Shown here: piece by piece, positions 1-5,189 of the stretch | How the letters are laid out: each line of letters starts with the position of its first letter | Numbering within the stretch: position 1 is the stretch's first letter | Source: Nitrososphaerota archaeon | GTDB lineage: Archaea > Thermoproteota > Nitrososphaeria > Nitrososphaerales > JAGGXQ01 | DNA length: 5,867 nt | Assembly (NCBI GenBank): GCA_021162925.1 | Contig: JAGGXQ010000077.1 | Span: 1 to 5,867 of the forward strand | Reading direction: 5' to 3' | Program-made: the position numbers and the translations under genes | The notes under the pieces: generated by a model | What the model was told of the DNA's origin: nothing | What the model saw: the letters and a program-made list of their open reading frames with translations, nothing else | The model's database searches: none

Positions 1-5
1 AAAGG

Positions 6-90
6 TGCGGGGGGTGGGATTTGAACCCACGAACCCCTACGGGACGAGGTCCTGAGCCTCGCGCCTTTGACCTGGCTTGGCTACCCCCGC
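6..90 (-). tRNA. tRNA-Leu (anticodon CAG)
   Basis: The minus strand folds into a complete type II (class with a long variable arm) tRNA of 85 nt. The acceptor stem pairs GCGGGGG (84-90) with CCCCCGC (7-13) and the discriminator base is A (position 6). The D stem is GCC/GGC. The anticodon stem CGAGG/CCTCG (57-61 and 45-49) encloses loop CTCAGGA, putting anticodon CAG at 52-54, which reads CUG leucine codons. An extended variable arm of about 14 nt follows, as expected for Leu. The T arm GTGGG/CCCAC encloses TTCAAAT. No intron is present. The genome encodes only CC after the discriminator and then T, so the terminal A must be added by tRNA nucleotidyltransferase. The bases left of it are too few to show a terminator. 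Confidence 0.97.
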
Positions 91-112
91 CTTCTAAGCG
101 ATCCTTATTGGA

Positions 113-120
113 GGTTAAAG
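113..120 (-). promoter_or_regulatory. Box A (TATA) promoter element of tRNA-Leu
   Basis: The minus strand reads CTTTAACC here, preceded by an A-rich run (GGTAAAAAA) that could act as a BRE. Its centre lies about 27 nt upstream of the first tRNA base at 90, the usual archaeal box A to start-site spacing. This is a motif-and-spacing call only. Confidence 0.5.
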
Positions 121-129
121 TTTTTTACC
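120..129 (+). promoter_or_regulatory. Probable box A of the aminotransferase gene
   Basis: The plus strand reads GTTTTTTACC, centred about 25 nt before the A of the ATG at 149. That spacing predicts a leaderless or nearly leaderless transcript, in keeping with the absence of a ribosome binding site just before the ATG. It abuts or overlaps the tRNA box A on the other strand. The T-run is a weak TATA match, so confidence is modest. Confidence 0.35.
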
Positions 130-148
130 CTATCCCTTTAACTCTGCT

Positions 149-1222
149 ATGAGGTTCAGGAGCGATCTCGCAGCCTTCAAGCCCTACACCTGGGAGCCGT
201 CCGATAGGGAGCTCGCCGAGGCCTACGGGCTCGAGGAGGTCCACAGGTTCGACAAGAACACCATGCCTTTCACGCCGAAGGGCTGGATGGAGGAGCTCAA
301 GTCCAGGCTATCTTCCCTCGACGTCAACAGGTACCCCGACGCCTACCAAGAGGTCAGGGAAATGCTCTCCGAATACACGGGGGTGGATGAGGATGGGATA
401 ATTTTGGTGAACGGGGGGGACGAGGGCCTCGACGTGATATTCAAGGCGCTCCTAGACCCTGGGGACGAGGTAATAGTATCCTCCCCGACCTACTCGCTCA
501 TAGGCATCTCCACGGTGCTGAACCGCGGCGAGGTGAGGGAGGTGCTCAGGAGGCCCGACTTCAGGGACGATGCCGATGCCATCCTCAAGGCGGTTCGAGA
601 TGGGACGAAGCTCATAGCCCTCTGCAGCCCGAACAACCCAACCGCGAACACGAGCGATAGAAGGGATGTCTTGAGGTTGCTCGAGAGCGGCCTAGCCGTG
701 TTGGTGGACGAGGCTTATTACGAGTTCTCGGGGAAGACCTTCTCCGACCTCTTGAAGGATTACGAAAACCTGATCATCCTGAGGACCTTCTCGAAGGCCT
801 TCTGCCTCGCGGGGGCCAGGGTTGGGTACCTGCTGGCAGATCCCAGAGTCGCTCTGGAGCTATCCAAGGTCAAGCCCCCGAACAGCGTGAGCATCTTCTC
901 CCTAGAGCTCGCGAAGATAGCCCTGGAGCACGTGGATGAAGTAAGGAAGTACGTCGAGGAGGTCGTGAAGGAGAGGGATAGGTGCATCAAGGAGCTGAAG
1001 GGGATCGGGGGGCTTAAGGTCTACCCATCGGAGTCGAACTTCATCCTTCTGAGGTTCGAGGGAAAGAGCAGCGGGGAGGTCCACGACGAGCTTTTGAGGA
1101 GGGGGCTGGTGGTAAGGGACGTTGGTTCGATGCCGATGCTCGAAGGCTGCATAAGGTTCAGCGTCGGTAGGCCGGAGGAGGACGACTTGCTGCTGGACGC
1201 GATAAAGGAGCTGGCGTCATAG
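149..1222 (+). CDS. hisC: HisC-like class I/II aminotransferase (histidinol-phosphate aminotransferase family)
   Basis: A 357-residue cytoplasmic PLP-dependent aminotransferase of the fold type I, HisC-like group. HisC interconverts histidinol phosphate plus 2-oxoglutarate with imidazole-acetol phosphate plus glutamate in histidine synthesis. Visible marks are RYPD (61-64, typical of HisC), NGGDE (88-92, HisC usually NGSDE), Y115, SPNNPT (160-165, N163 binding PLP), VDEAYYEFS (186-194, D187 and Y190 around PLP), RTFSKAF (212-218) with Schiff-base lysine K216, R224, and IRFSVG (335-340) with substrate-carboxylate R336. The length is normal for the family. The ATG fits a leaderless start about 25 nt after an AT-rich box. 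No other his genes are in view, so the substrate is not confirmed by context; aromatic aminotransferases and CobD-type decarboxylases are related alternatives. The gene meets the HAD gene tail to tail, sharing 6 bases. Confidence 0.75.
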   Translation: MRFRSDLAAFKPYTWEPSDRELAEAYGLEEVHRFDKNTMPFTPKGWMEELKSRLSSLDVNRYPDAYQEVREMLSEYTGVDEDGIILVNGGDEGLDVIFKALLDPGDEVIVSSPTYSLIGISTVLNRGEVREVLRRPDFRDDADAILKAVRDGTKLIALCSPNNPTANTSDRRDVLRLLESGLAVLVDEAYYEFSGKTFSDLLKDYENLIILRTFSKAFCLAGARVGYLLADPRVALELSKVKPPNSVSIFSLELAKIALEHVDEVRKYVEEVVKERDRCIKELKGIGGLKVYPSESNFILLRFEGKSSGEVHDELLRRGLVVRDVGSMPMLEGCIRFSVGRPEEDDLLLDAIKELAS

Positions 1223-1834
1223 GATGCTCATGAGCTCGTATGGGCTCTCGATGAGGTGATCCGCATAGCCCTCCAGCTCCTCGGCGCTCCCAAGGCCGTA
1301 AAGAACCCCTATGGTCCTCGCCCCTAGCCTCCTACCGACTTCCATATCCTTCCACTTGTCCCCCACGTAGGCGACCACCTCGGCATCGGGATCGAGCTCC
1401 CTCAGCCTCCTGAGCACCTCCCCGGCCTCCTTTGCCTTTATGACCCCCCAGCCCAGAACCCAATCCACGAGCCCCCTTATTCCCACGTAATCCAAGACCT
1501 TCAGGGCGAGCTCTTGGGGCTTAAGCGTTACGACGGCGACCCCGTACCCCTTATCCTTTAGGTATGAGAGGGCCTCCCTGACCCCTGGGAACTCCCTGAC
1601 CCTTTTGTAGAACCTCCTGCCGTACTCGCTCCTGTAGAGCCCGATAATCTCATCCCTTTCCCTTATGTTGGAGAAGACTTCGTCCAGGCTCTTCACCCCT
1701 ATCGCCTTCTTCAGCTCCTCCCTACCCAGCCTCCCGTACCCGTACCTCTCAAGGACGTAGTTGATGCAGTCGGCGACGCCGTCTATCGAGTCCACAAGGG
1801 TTCCATCTAAATCGAATGTCACGTACCTGCCCAC
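1217..1834 (-). CDS. HAD-superfamily phosphatase, phosphoglycolate phosphatase-like
   Basis: A 205-residue cytoplasmic HAD hydrolase of the Gph/PGMB-like subfamily I. Motif I is DLDGTLVDS (8-16) with nucleophile D8 and acid/base D10. Motif II is the Thr in VAVVTLK (T103). The motif III lysine is probably K133 or K135. Motif IV is VGDKWKD (157-163) with Mg-binding D159 and D163. Residues 17-90 form the helical cap. Such enzymes remove phosphate from small phosphorylated metabolites; the substrate cannot be read from sequence. The start is GTG, the first start codon after an in-frame TAG at 1856-1858; a second GTG four codons later is possible. No ribosome binding site is visible. It follows tiaS by 31 bases and may be the last gene of that operon, but a TATA-like TTATTAG about 24 nt before the GTG could give a separate leaderless transcript. 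Its stop codon overlaps that of the convergent aminotransferase gene. Confidence 0.85.
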   Translation of the reverse strand: MGRYVTFDLDGTLVDSIDGVADCINYVLERYGYGRLGREELKKAIGVKSLDEVFSNIRERDEIIGLYRSEYGRRFYKRVREFPGVREALSYLKDKGYGVAVVTLKPQELALKVLDYVGIRGLVDWVLGWGVIKAKEAGEVLRRLRELDPDAEVVAYVGDKWKDMEVGRRLGARTIGVLYGLGSAEELEGYADHLIESPYELMSIL

Positions 1835-1865
1835 GCCAGAGCCCGTAAGCGGCCTCTAATAACCT

Positions 1866-3176
1866 TTAGAACTTGTACCAACCATTTATGAGCTTCCCAT
1901 CGAACCCGCTCTTCTCAAGCCCGTACCTCCTCAGGGGCTTGGTCAGGTGCCTGTGCGCCCTCTCGGGAGGCAGGTAAAGCCCTTCCTTTATCCCCCTATC
2001 TACCTCCCTCAAGAGCTTCTTCGCCTCCCTGTCCCTGAAGCCGCACTTCTTGCACCTGTACCCCTGACCCCTCCCCATCGACTCCATCCTGCCCCCGCAC
2101 CTAGGGCACCTCGGGTTCTCCGTTTTGAAGAGCCTTTCGAGCTTCAGGACCTTTATGTACTCGACGTTCAGGGCGGTAGGGTTCTTCACGGTCCTCTTCC
2201 TCACCCCTCCCCCCACCTCGACTTCGTCGCCCGGTATGAGGGCCATCGCAACCCATCTGAGCCTCCCGGTCGGCTCGTACACCATGCAGTTCACCTCGCC
2301 ATCCTCGTTCCTAAGCCTGAAGGATACGTGTCCCCCTCTCATGATCTTGGGCTTCTCGGCCACCACGCCGGCTACATACCCCGAGCTGTAGGCCTTGAGC
2401 CTGCCGAGGTCGAGCCTGAACCTGAGGTGCTCGTTCGTCCCCTGGTTGCTCCTGAATATCATGTACCTGTCTATCTCCTCCATGACCCTCACCATCCTCA
2501 TCGCATCTAGGAGGACTTCCGGGTACTCCCCCCTTATCCCGAACAAAACCGGATCGGGGCCACGAGGGGTTATCAGAATCCTGCCCGTCTCCTCGTCGTA
2601 GTTGTTGAACGTGTAAGGCCTGGTTGCTACGTCCATCTCTATCACCGACTTCGGATCGACGAGCCTCTCCTTCCCCCACCTATCCCTCCTCCTGTAGGCC
2701 AGGAGCTCGAACGTGTAATCGCCCTGGAGCGTGTTCCCTATGGATGCCAGGGCCCCTATGAGCCCGAGCCCGCTGCCGATCGAGTAGCTCCTAGCCCCGT
2801 ACCTTTCTATGAGCCTCAAGGCCCTCTTCGGGCTCAGGACCCCGTGTAAAGCCATCCTGGAGAACTCCTTCACCTCGGCTGGCACTTCGCCCTCGAGCAG
2901 AACGAGCCCGGCATCCGAACCCTCCTCGTGAAACCCATCGACCACTTCCCTGGCGAGCTCGAACACGCCTTCGGCATCTTCGGCCTCGAACCTTATCGCG
3001 ACCGCACCGTTTCCCCTGGTCTTCCAAGGGATGTTCGGGTTCAGCCTTATCAGGTTCGGGTAGTCCAGGAGCTTGCAGCCGGCCTTTAATATCCCCTCGA
3101 CTATGAAGCTCGCTACGTAGGTGGTGCAGGAGCCCTCCCTAGAATCCACGTCGTCTAGTCCGAGGCTTAACTTCAT
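1866..3176 (-). CDS. tiaS: tRNA(Ile2) 2-agmatinylcytidine synthetase TiaS
   Basis: A 436-residue archaeal enzyme that uses ATP and agmatine to turn C34 of tRNA-Ile2 (CAU) into agmatidine, so that the tRNA reads AUA and not AUG. Architecture fits the known TiaS order. An N-terminal kinase-like and ferredoxin-like portion has DDVDS (8-12, usually DDTDS), CTTY (17-20), the N-P-N-I-P-W-K-T-R-G-N-G block (46-57), glycine-rich GSGLGLIGA (134-142) and GTNEH (246-250). An OB-fold follows (about 265-345), then a zinc ribbon with C357, C360, C375 and C378, and the conserved tail LPPERAHRHLTKPLRRYG (402-419). The length is close to the 420-residue Archaeoglobus protein. The ATG lies 6 bases after the stop of the RAM-domain gene, so the two are probably cotranscribed and translationally coupled; no clear ribosome binding site is seen. 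The enzyme is expected to be essential in archaea that decode AUA this way. Confidence 0.95.
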   Translation of the reverse strand: MKLSLGLDDVDSREGSCTTYVASFIVEGILKAGCKLLDYPNLIRLNPNIPWKTRGNGAVAIRFEAEDAEGVFELAREVVDGFHEEGSDAGLVLLEGEVPAEVKEFSRMALHGVLSPKRALRLIERYGARSYSIGSGLGLIGALASIGNTLQGDYTFELLAYRRRDRWGKERLVDPKSVIEMDVATRPYTFNNYDEETGRILITPRGPDPVLFGIRGEYPEVLLDAMRMVRVMEEIDRYMIFRSNQGTNEHLRFRLDLGRLKAYSSGYVAGVVAEKPKIMRGGHVSFRLRNEDGEVNCMVYEPTGRLRWVAMALIPGDEVEVGGGVRKRTVKNPTALNVEYIKVLKLERLFKTENPRCPRCGGRMESMGRGQGYRCKKCGFRDREAKKLLREVDRGIKEGLYLPPERAHRHLTKPLRRYGLEKSGFDGKLINGWYKF

Positions 3177-3182
3177 CCGATT

Positions 3183-3416
3183 TTAGCTCTCTATCACTAT
3201 CATGGTCAGGGTCGATCTGACCTTGTCCATCCTCCTGATCTTCCAAGTTATCGTGTCCTTGACCTTCTCCATCGTATCGGCCTCGACCTTTACGATTATA
3301 TCGTAGACGCCATAGACTGTGTACACCTCCTTCACGTTCTCCGTGTTTTTAAGCTCCTTGATGAGCTCCTCCTCCGCCCCCAAATCGGCGTTTATCAGAA
3401 CAAATGCCATAGGCAT
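3183..3416 (-). CDS. Stand-alone RAM-domain protein (Lrp/AsnC C-terminal ligand-binding domain)
   Basis: A protein of about 77 residues that is only the RAM (regulation of amino acid metabolism) domain of Lrp/AsnC regulators: beta-alpha-beta-beta-alpha-beta, beginning AFVLINADLG, with the family's YGVYDIIVKV turn-strand segment in the middle and RSTLTMIVIES as the last strand. There is no helix-turn-helix, so it cannot bind DNA alone. Such proteins form dimers and higher rings, bind amino acids or related effectors at subunit interfaces and may partner with full-length Lrp proteins. The start is uncertain. ATG at 3416 puts AFVL at residue 4, as usual, and has GTGAT about 4 nt upstream. A GTG at 3425 would add three residues and sit at the predicted start site, and ATG at 3410 would remove two. 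It has its own TATA box and precedes tiaS by 6 bases, suggesting that it heads that operon. Confidence 0.88.
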   Translation of the reverse strand: MPMAFVLINADLGAEEELIKELKNTENVKEVYTVYGVYDIIVKVEADTMEKVKDTITWKIRRMDKVRSTLTMIVIES

Positions 3417-3447
3417 TACAATCACTATCCTACTTTGGGGACGGGCG

Positions 3448-3455
3448 TATAAAAA
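3448..3455 (-). promoter_or_regulatory. TATA box of the RAM protein-tiaS operon
   Basis: The minus strand reads TTTTTATA here, a good box A match. Its centre is about 26 nt upstream of position 3425, so transcription should start near 3425, giving a leader of 0 to about 15 nt depending on which start codon is used. The box lies immediately after the decarboxylase stop codon at 3463. Confidence 0.6.
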
Positions 3456-3460
3456 TTTTT
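3451..3460 (-). terminator. T-run at the end of the decarboxylase gene (also part of the next promoter)
   Basis: Just after the decarboxylase TGA the minus strand reads AAAAATTTTT. A short T-run after a stop codon is the usual archaeal termination signal, and no hairpin is needed. The same bases form part of the TATA box for the downstream operon, so termination is an inference and may be leaky. Confidence 0.35.
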
Positions 3461-3462
3461 AA

Positions 3463-4719
3463 TCAAAGCAGGCCACCTTCTTCCTCGAACAGCTCCTCCA
3501 GCCCCTCCCCCTTCCTGATCAGCCTGTATTCCCCGTCGCCCGTCTTCATCACCACTGGTGGTTTAGGGTAGCAGTGAAAGGGCAGGGAGAAGACCAGGGA
3601 GTAGGCCCCGACGTTCTCGAAGACGACGTAGTCCCCGATCTCGAGGCCCTTGAGCCTAGATGCGGGCGAAATCGGGAAGAAGTCGCTGGAGTCGCACAGC
3701 TTCCCGAAGAGCTCGATCTCCTCCTCCCCACCTTCCGTAAACGAGTACTGAGGGTAGGCCTGATCTAGGAGCACCGCATCTAGAAGTATGTGGTATCCCG
3801 CATCCAGGAAGACCAGCTTCTTGCCCCTCTCCCTCTTCAGGTTCACGACCTTGGTTATCAGGCTACCTGCGTAGGCGGAGAGGTACCTCCCGCTCTCGAC
3901 GACCAGCTCCTCGACCCCGAACTCGTCGACCATGGGCTCGAACCCTTCCCTTATCGCCTCTGAGAAATCTTCCAAGCTCGGGACCTTTTCATCGTAGAAG
4001 ACCGGGAGCCCTCCCCCCACGTCCATCACCCTGAACCCGTCGAGCCCGGCATCCCTTGAGAACGAGGCCAGCTTCCTGAGCGCCTCCCTGAAGCATGACG
4101 GATCGGTTATCTGTGAGCCCAGGTGGAAGTGAAAGCCCGAGAAGTCCAAGCCCCAATCCCTCATCAGTCCGATCATCCTCCCCGCGCTCTCCTCCCCCTC
4201 CATCTCGAGCAGGGCACCGAACTTGTGGGAAGCCTTCACGCTCGCCTTCACGTCGACCTCCGGGTTCACCCTTAAGAGCACCTCGGGCCTAGCCCCGGAC
4301 TCCTCGATCGCCAGCCTCAGGTTCTTCAGCCCGTTGCTCGAGCTCACGACGAACCTCCTCACCCCTTTCCTGAGCGCTTCTAAGAGCTCCTCCCTCTCCT
4401 CCGATACGCTCGTGTAGATGACCTTACCCCCATCCCCTCCCGACCTCAGGTAGAAGTAAAGCTCGCCCAGCGACGTGATGTCGAAGTGGCACCCCTCGGA
4501 TATGAACACCTTGAGGATGGATGGGTTGAAGTTCGCCTTGATCGAGTAAGCGACGCTCACGCCCTTAGAGAACCATTTGAAGGCCTCCCTAACCATCCTC
4601 ACCCTCCTCCTCAGCTCTTCCTCGAAGAAGACGAATAGGGGAGTTCCGTATTTGGAGGCGAGCATGCTCACCTCGTCCTTCCCGAGCCTCTGAGATGTGG
4701 CGAATTCGTCTGGAAGCAT
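3463..4719 (-). CDS. Fold-type III PLP amino acid decarboxylase (LysA / ornithine decarboxylase family)
   Basis: A 418-residue alanine racemase-fold decarboxylase, full length for the family. Visible are YSIKAN (58-63) with PLP lysine K61, GFHFHLGSQ (195-203) with PLP-stacking H199, phosphate-binding DVGGG (233-237), ESGR (275-278, usually EPGR), LCDSSD (341-346) with the cross-subunit catalytic C342, and FENVGAY (367-373). Overall it would be annotated as diaminopimelate decarboxylase (last step of lysine synthesis). The specificity residues differ. Where LysA has Arg in its (M/I)RPALY segment this protein has D314, and the CES of LysA is C342-D343-S. D319 and D343 match the two acidic residues by which ornithine decarboxylase holds the distal amine, and KASHKFGA (162-169) and FENVGAY also resemble that enzyme. 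An ornithine, lysine or arginine decarboxylase is therefore a serious alternative. The ATG lies about 8 nt after a predicted transcription start. No other lysine or polyamine genes are in view. Confidence 0.85.
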   Translation of the reverse strand: MLPDEFATSQRLGKDEVSMLASKYGTPLFVFFEEELRRRVRMVREAFKWFSKGVSVAYSIKANFNPSILKVFISEGCHFDITSLGELYFYLRSGGDGGKVIYTSVSEEREELLEALRKGVRRFVVSSSNGLKNLRLAIEESGARPEVLLRVNPEVDVKASVKASHKFGALLEMEGEESAGRMIGLMRDWGLDFSGFHFHLGSQITDPSCFREALRKLASFSRDAGLDGFRVMDVGGGLPVFYDEKVPSLEDFSEAIREGFEPMVDEFGVEELVVESGRYLSAYAGSLITKVVNLKRERGKKLVFLDAGYHILLDAVLLDQAYPQYSFTEGGEEEIELFGKLCDSSDFFPISPASRLKGLEIGDYVVFENVGAYSLVFSLPFHCYPKPPVVMKTGDGEYRLIRKGEGLEELFEEEGGLL

Positions 4720-4749
4720 CCCTGTGCTAACCTCGCTGGACTAAAGGGG

Positions 4750-4756
4750 TTAAAAA
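4750..4756 (-). promoter_or_regulatory. Box A of the decarboxylase gene
   Basis: The minus strand reads TTTTTAA within CGTTTTTAACC. Its centre is about 34 nt upstream of the ATG at 4719, predicting a start near 4727 and a leader of about 8 nt. No Shine-Dalgarno motif fits between it and the ATG. Confidence 0.45.
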
Positions 4757-4765
4757 CGTTTTCAC

Positions 4766-4773
4766 AAAAAGAA
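4766..4773 (-). terminator. T-run downstream of alba
   Basis: The minus strand reads TTCTTTTT about 27 nt after the alba stop codon. This is a plausible archaeal U-tract terminator before the decarboxylase promoter. No supporting hairpin is needed or clearly present, so the call rests on composition and position alone. Confidence 0.35.
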
Positions 4774-4799
4774 TTGGTGGAAGGCGGTTGGAACGCTCC

Positions 4800-5135
4800 T
4801 TACTTCTTCCCCACTACGATCTCTATCGTAGATACGTTCCTCACCGTATCCCCGCTCCCTACCTGCTCCGTGTCTATCTTCACGTCCTTTATCTCGTAGG
4901 CACCCTGCCCTAGCCTCTTCACTATTATCTGAGAGACGTCGACCGCCCTGGATATCACCATTCCCCTCGCCTTCAGCACGACTTCACCGCTCTGGGCGAG
5001 CTGTATCAGGGCCGACATGGCGTAGGTCATCAGGGGCTTCTTCCCTATGTAGATGTGGTTCGGGGTTGCTGTCTTCTTGACTTCGGCTTCTTTCGGTTGT
5101 TCTTCTGGTTGGGCTGGCTTAGCTTCTTCTGCCAA
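4800..5135 (-). CDS. albA: Alba chromatin protein (DNA/RNA-binding) with N-terminal charged tail
   Basis: A 111-residue member of the Alba (Sso10b) family, abundant dimeric proteins that coat DNA and also bind RNA in archaea. The core (about 25-111) has IYIGKKPLMTYAMSAL (28-43), where K32 and K33 match the K16/K17 pair of Sso10b that contacts nucleic acid and is subject to acetylation in Sulfolobus. It also has LKARGMVISRAVD (54-66) and the closing strand VSTIEIVVGKK (101-111). The core length is normal. The first 24 residues are an extra low-complexity tail rich in Glu, Lys, Pro and Ala, longer than the roughly 10-residue leader of Sso10b and likely disordered. The start is TTG: no ATG or GTG lies in frame upstream before the TATA box, and the first internal ATG (M36) is inside the fold. 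The gene stands alone with a strong TATA box. Confidence 0.95.
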   Translation of the reverse strand: MAEEAKPAQPEEQPKEAEVKKTATPNHIYIGKKPLMTYAMSALIQLAQSGEVVLKARGMVISRAVDVSQIIVKRLGQGAYEIKDVKIDTEQVGSGDTVRNVSTIEIVVGKK

Positions 5136-5138
5136 GTT

Positions 5139-5144
5139 ACCACC
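5139..5144 (-). promoter_or_regulatory. Possible ribosome binding site deciding the TTG start of alba
   Basis: The minus strand reads GGTGGT, partly complementary to the 3' end of archaeal 16S rRNA, ending 3 nt before the TTG. The spacing is short, and the predicted transcription start (about 5142) falls inside the motif, so it may not be functional. It is noted because alba begins with a non-ATG codon. Confidence 0.3.
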
Positions 5145-5164
5145 GATGCTACGACCCCTCCTAG

Positions 5165-5173
5165 TTATATAAA
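5165..5173 (-). promoter_or_regulatory. TATA box of alba
   Basis: The minus strand reads TTTATATAA, the strongest TATA match in the window, preceded by AAG as a possible BRE. Its centre is about 26 nt upstream of 5142-5143, predicting a leader of about 7 nt. A strong promoter suits an abundant chromatin protein. It sits in the 54-base gap after the kinase gene, so alba is transcribed independently of it. Confidence 0.65.
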
Positions 5174-5189
5174 CTTATAGCCCCAGGCG

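Noticed and set aside
110..120. GGAGG-containing stretch as a ribosome binding site for the aminotransferase gene
   Set aside because: It ends about 28 bases before the ATG, too far, and overlaps the predicted promoter; a leaderless transcript explains the start better.
1947..2510. Long plus-strand open frame (187 codons), plus other open frames opposite tiaS
   Set aside because: It lies fully antisense to tiaS, is Pro/Leu/His-rich as expected of the complement of a GC-rich gene, and shows no known motif; tiaS is certain on the other strand.
4095..4417. Plus-strand open frames opposite the decarboxylase gene
   Set aside because: Low-complexity Ser/Pro/Arg translations antisense to a well-conserved enzyme; no start signals or motifs.
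4774..4799. Small RNA or hairpin terminator just after alba
   Set aside because: Only a 3-base stem (GGA/TCC around GCGT) is visible, and there are no convincing C/D or H/ACA box motifs.
5155..5162. AGGAGGGG on the minus strand as the Shine-Dalgarno of alba
   Set aside because: It is about 20 bases upstream of the TTG and lies between the TATA box and the predicted start site, so it would not be in the mRNA; no alternative in-frame start sits at the right distance.
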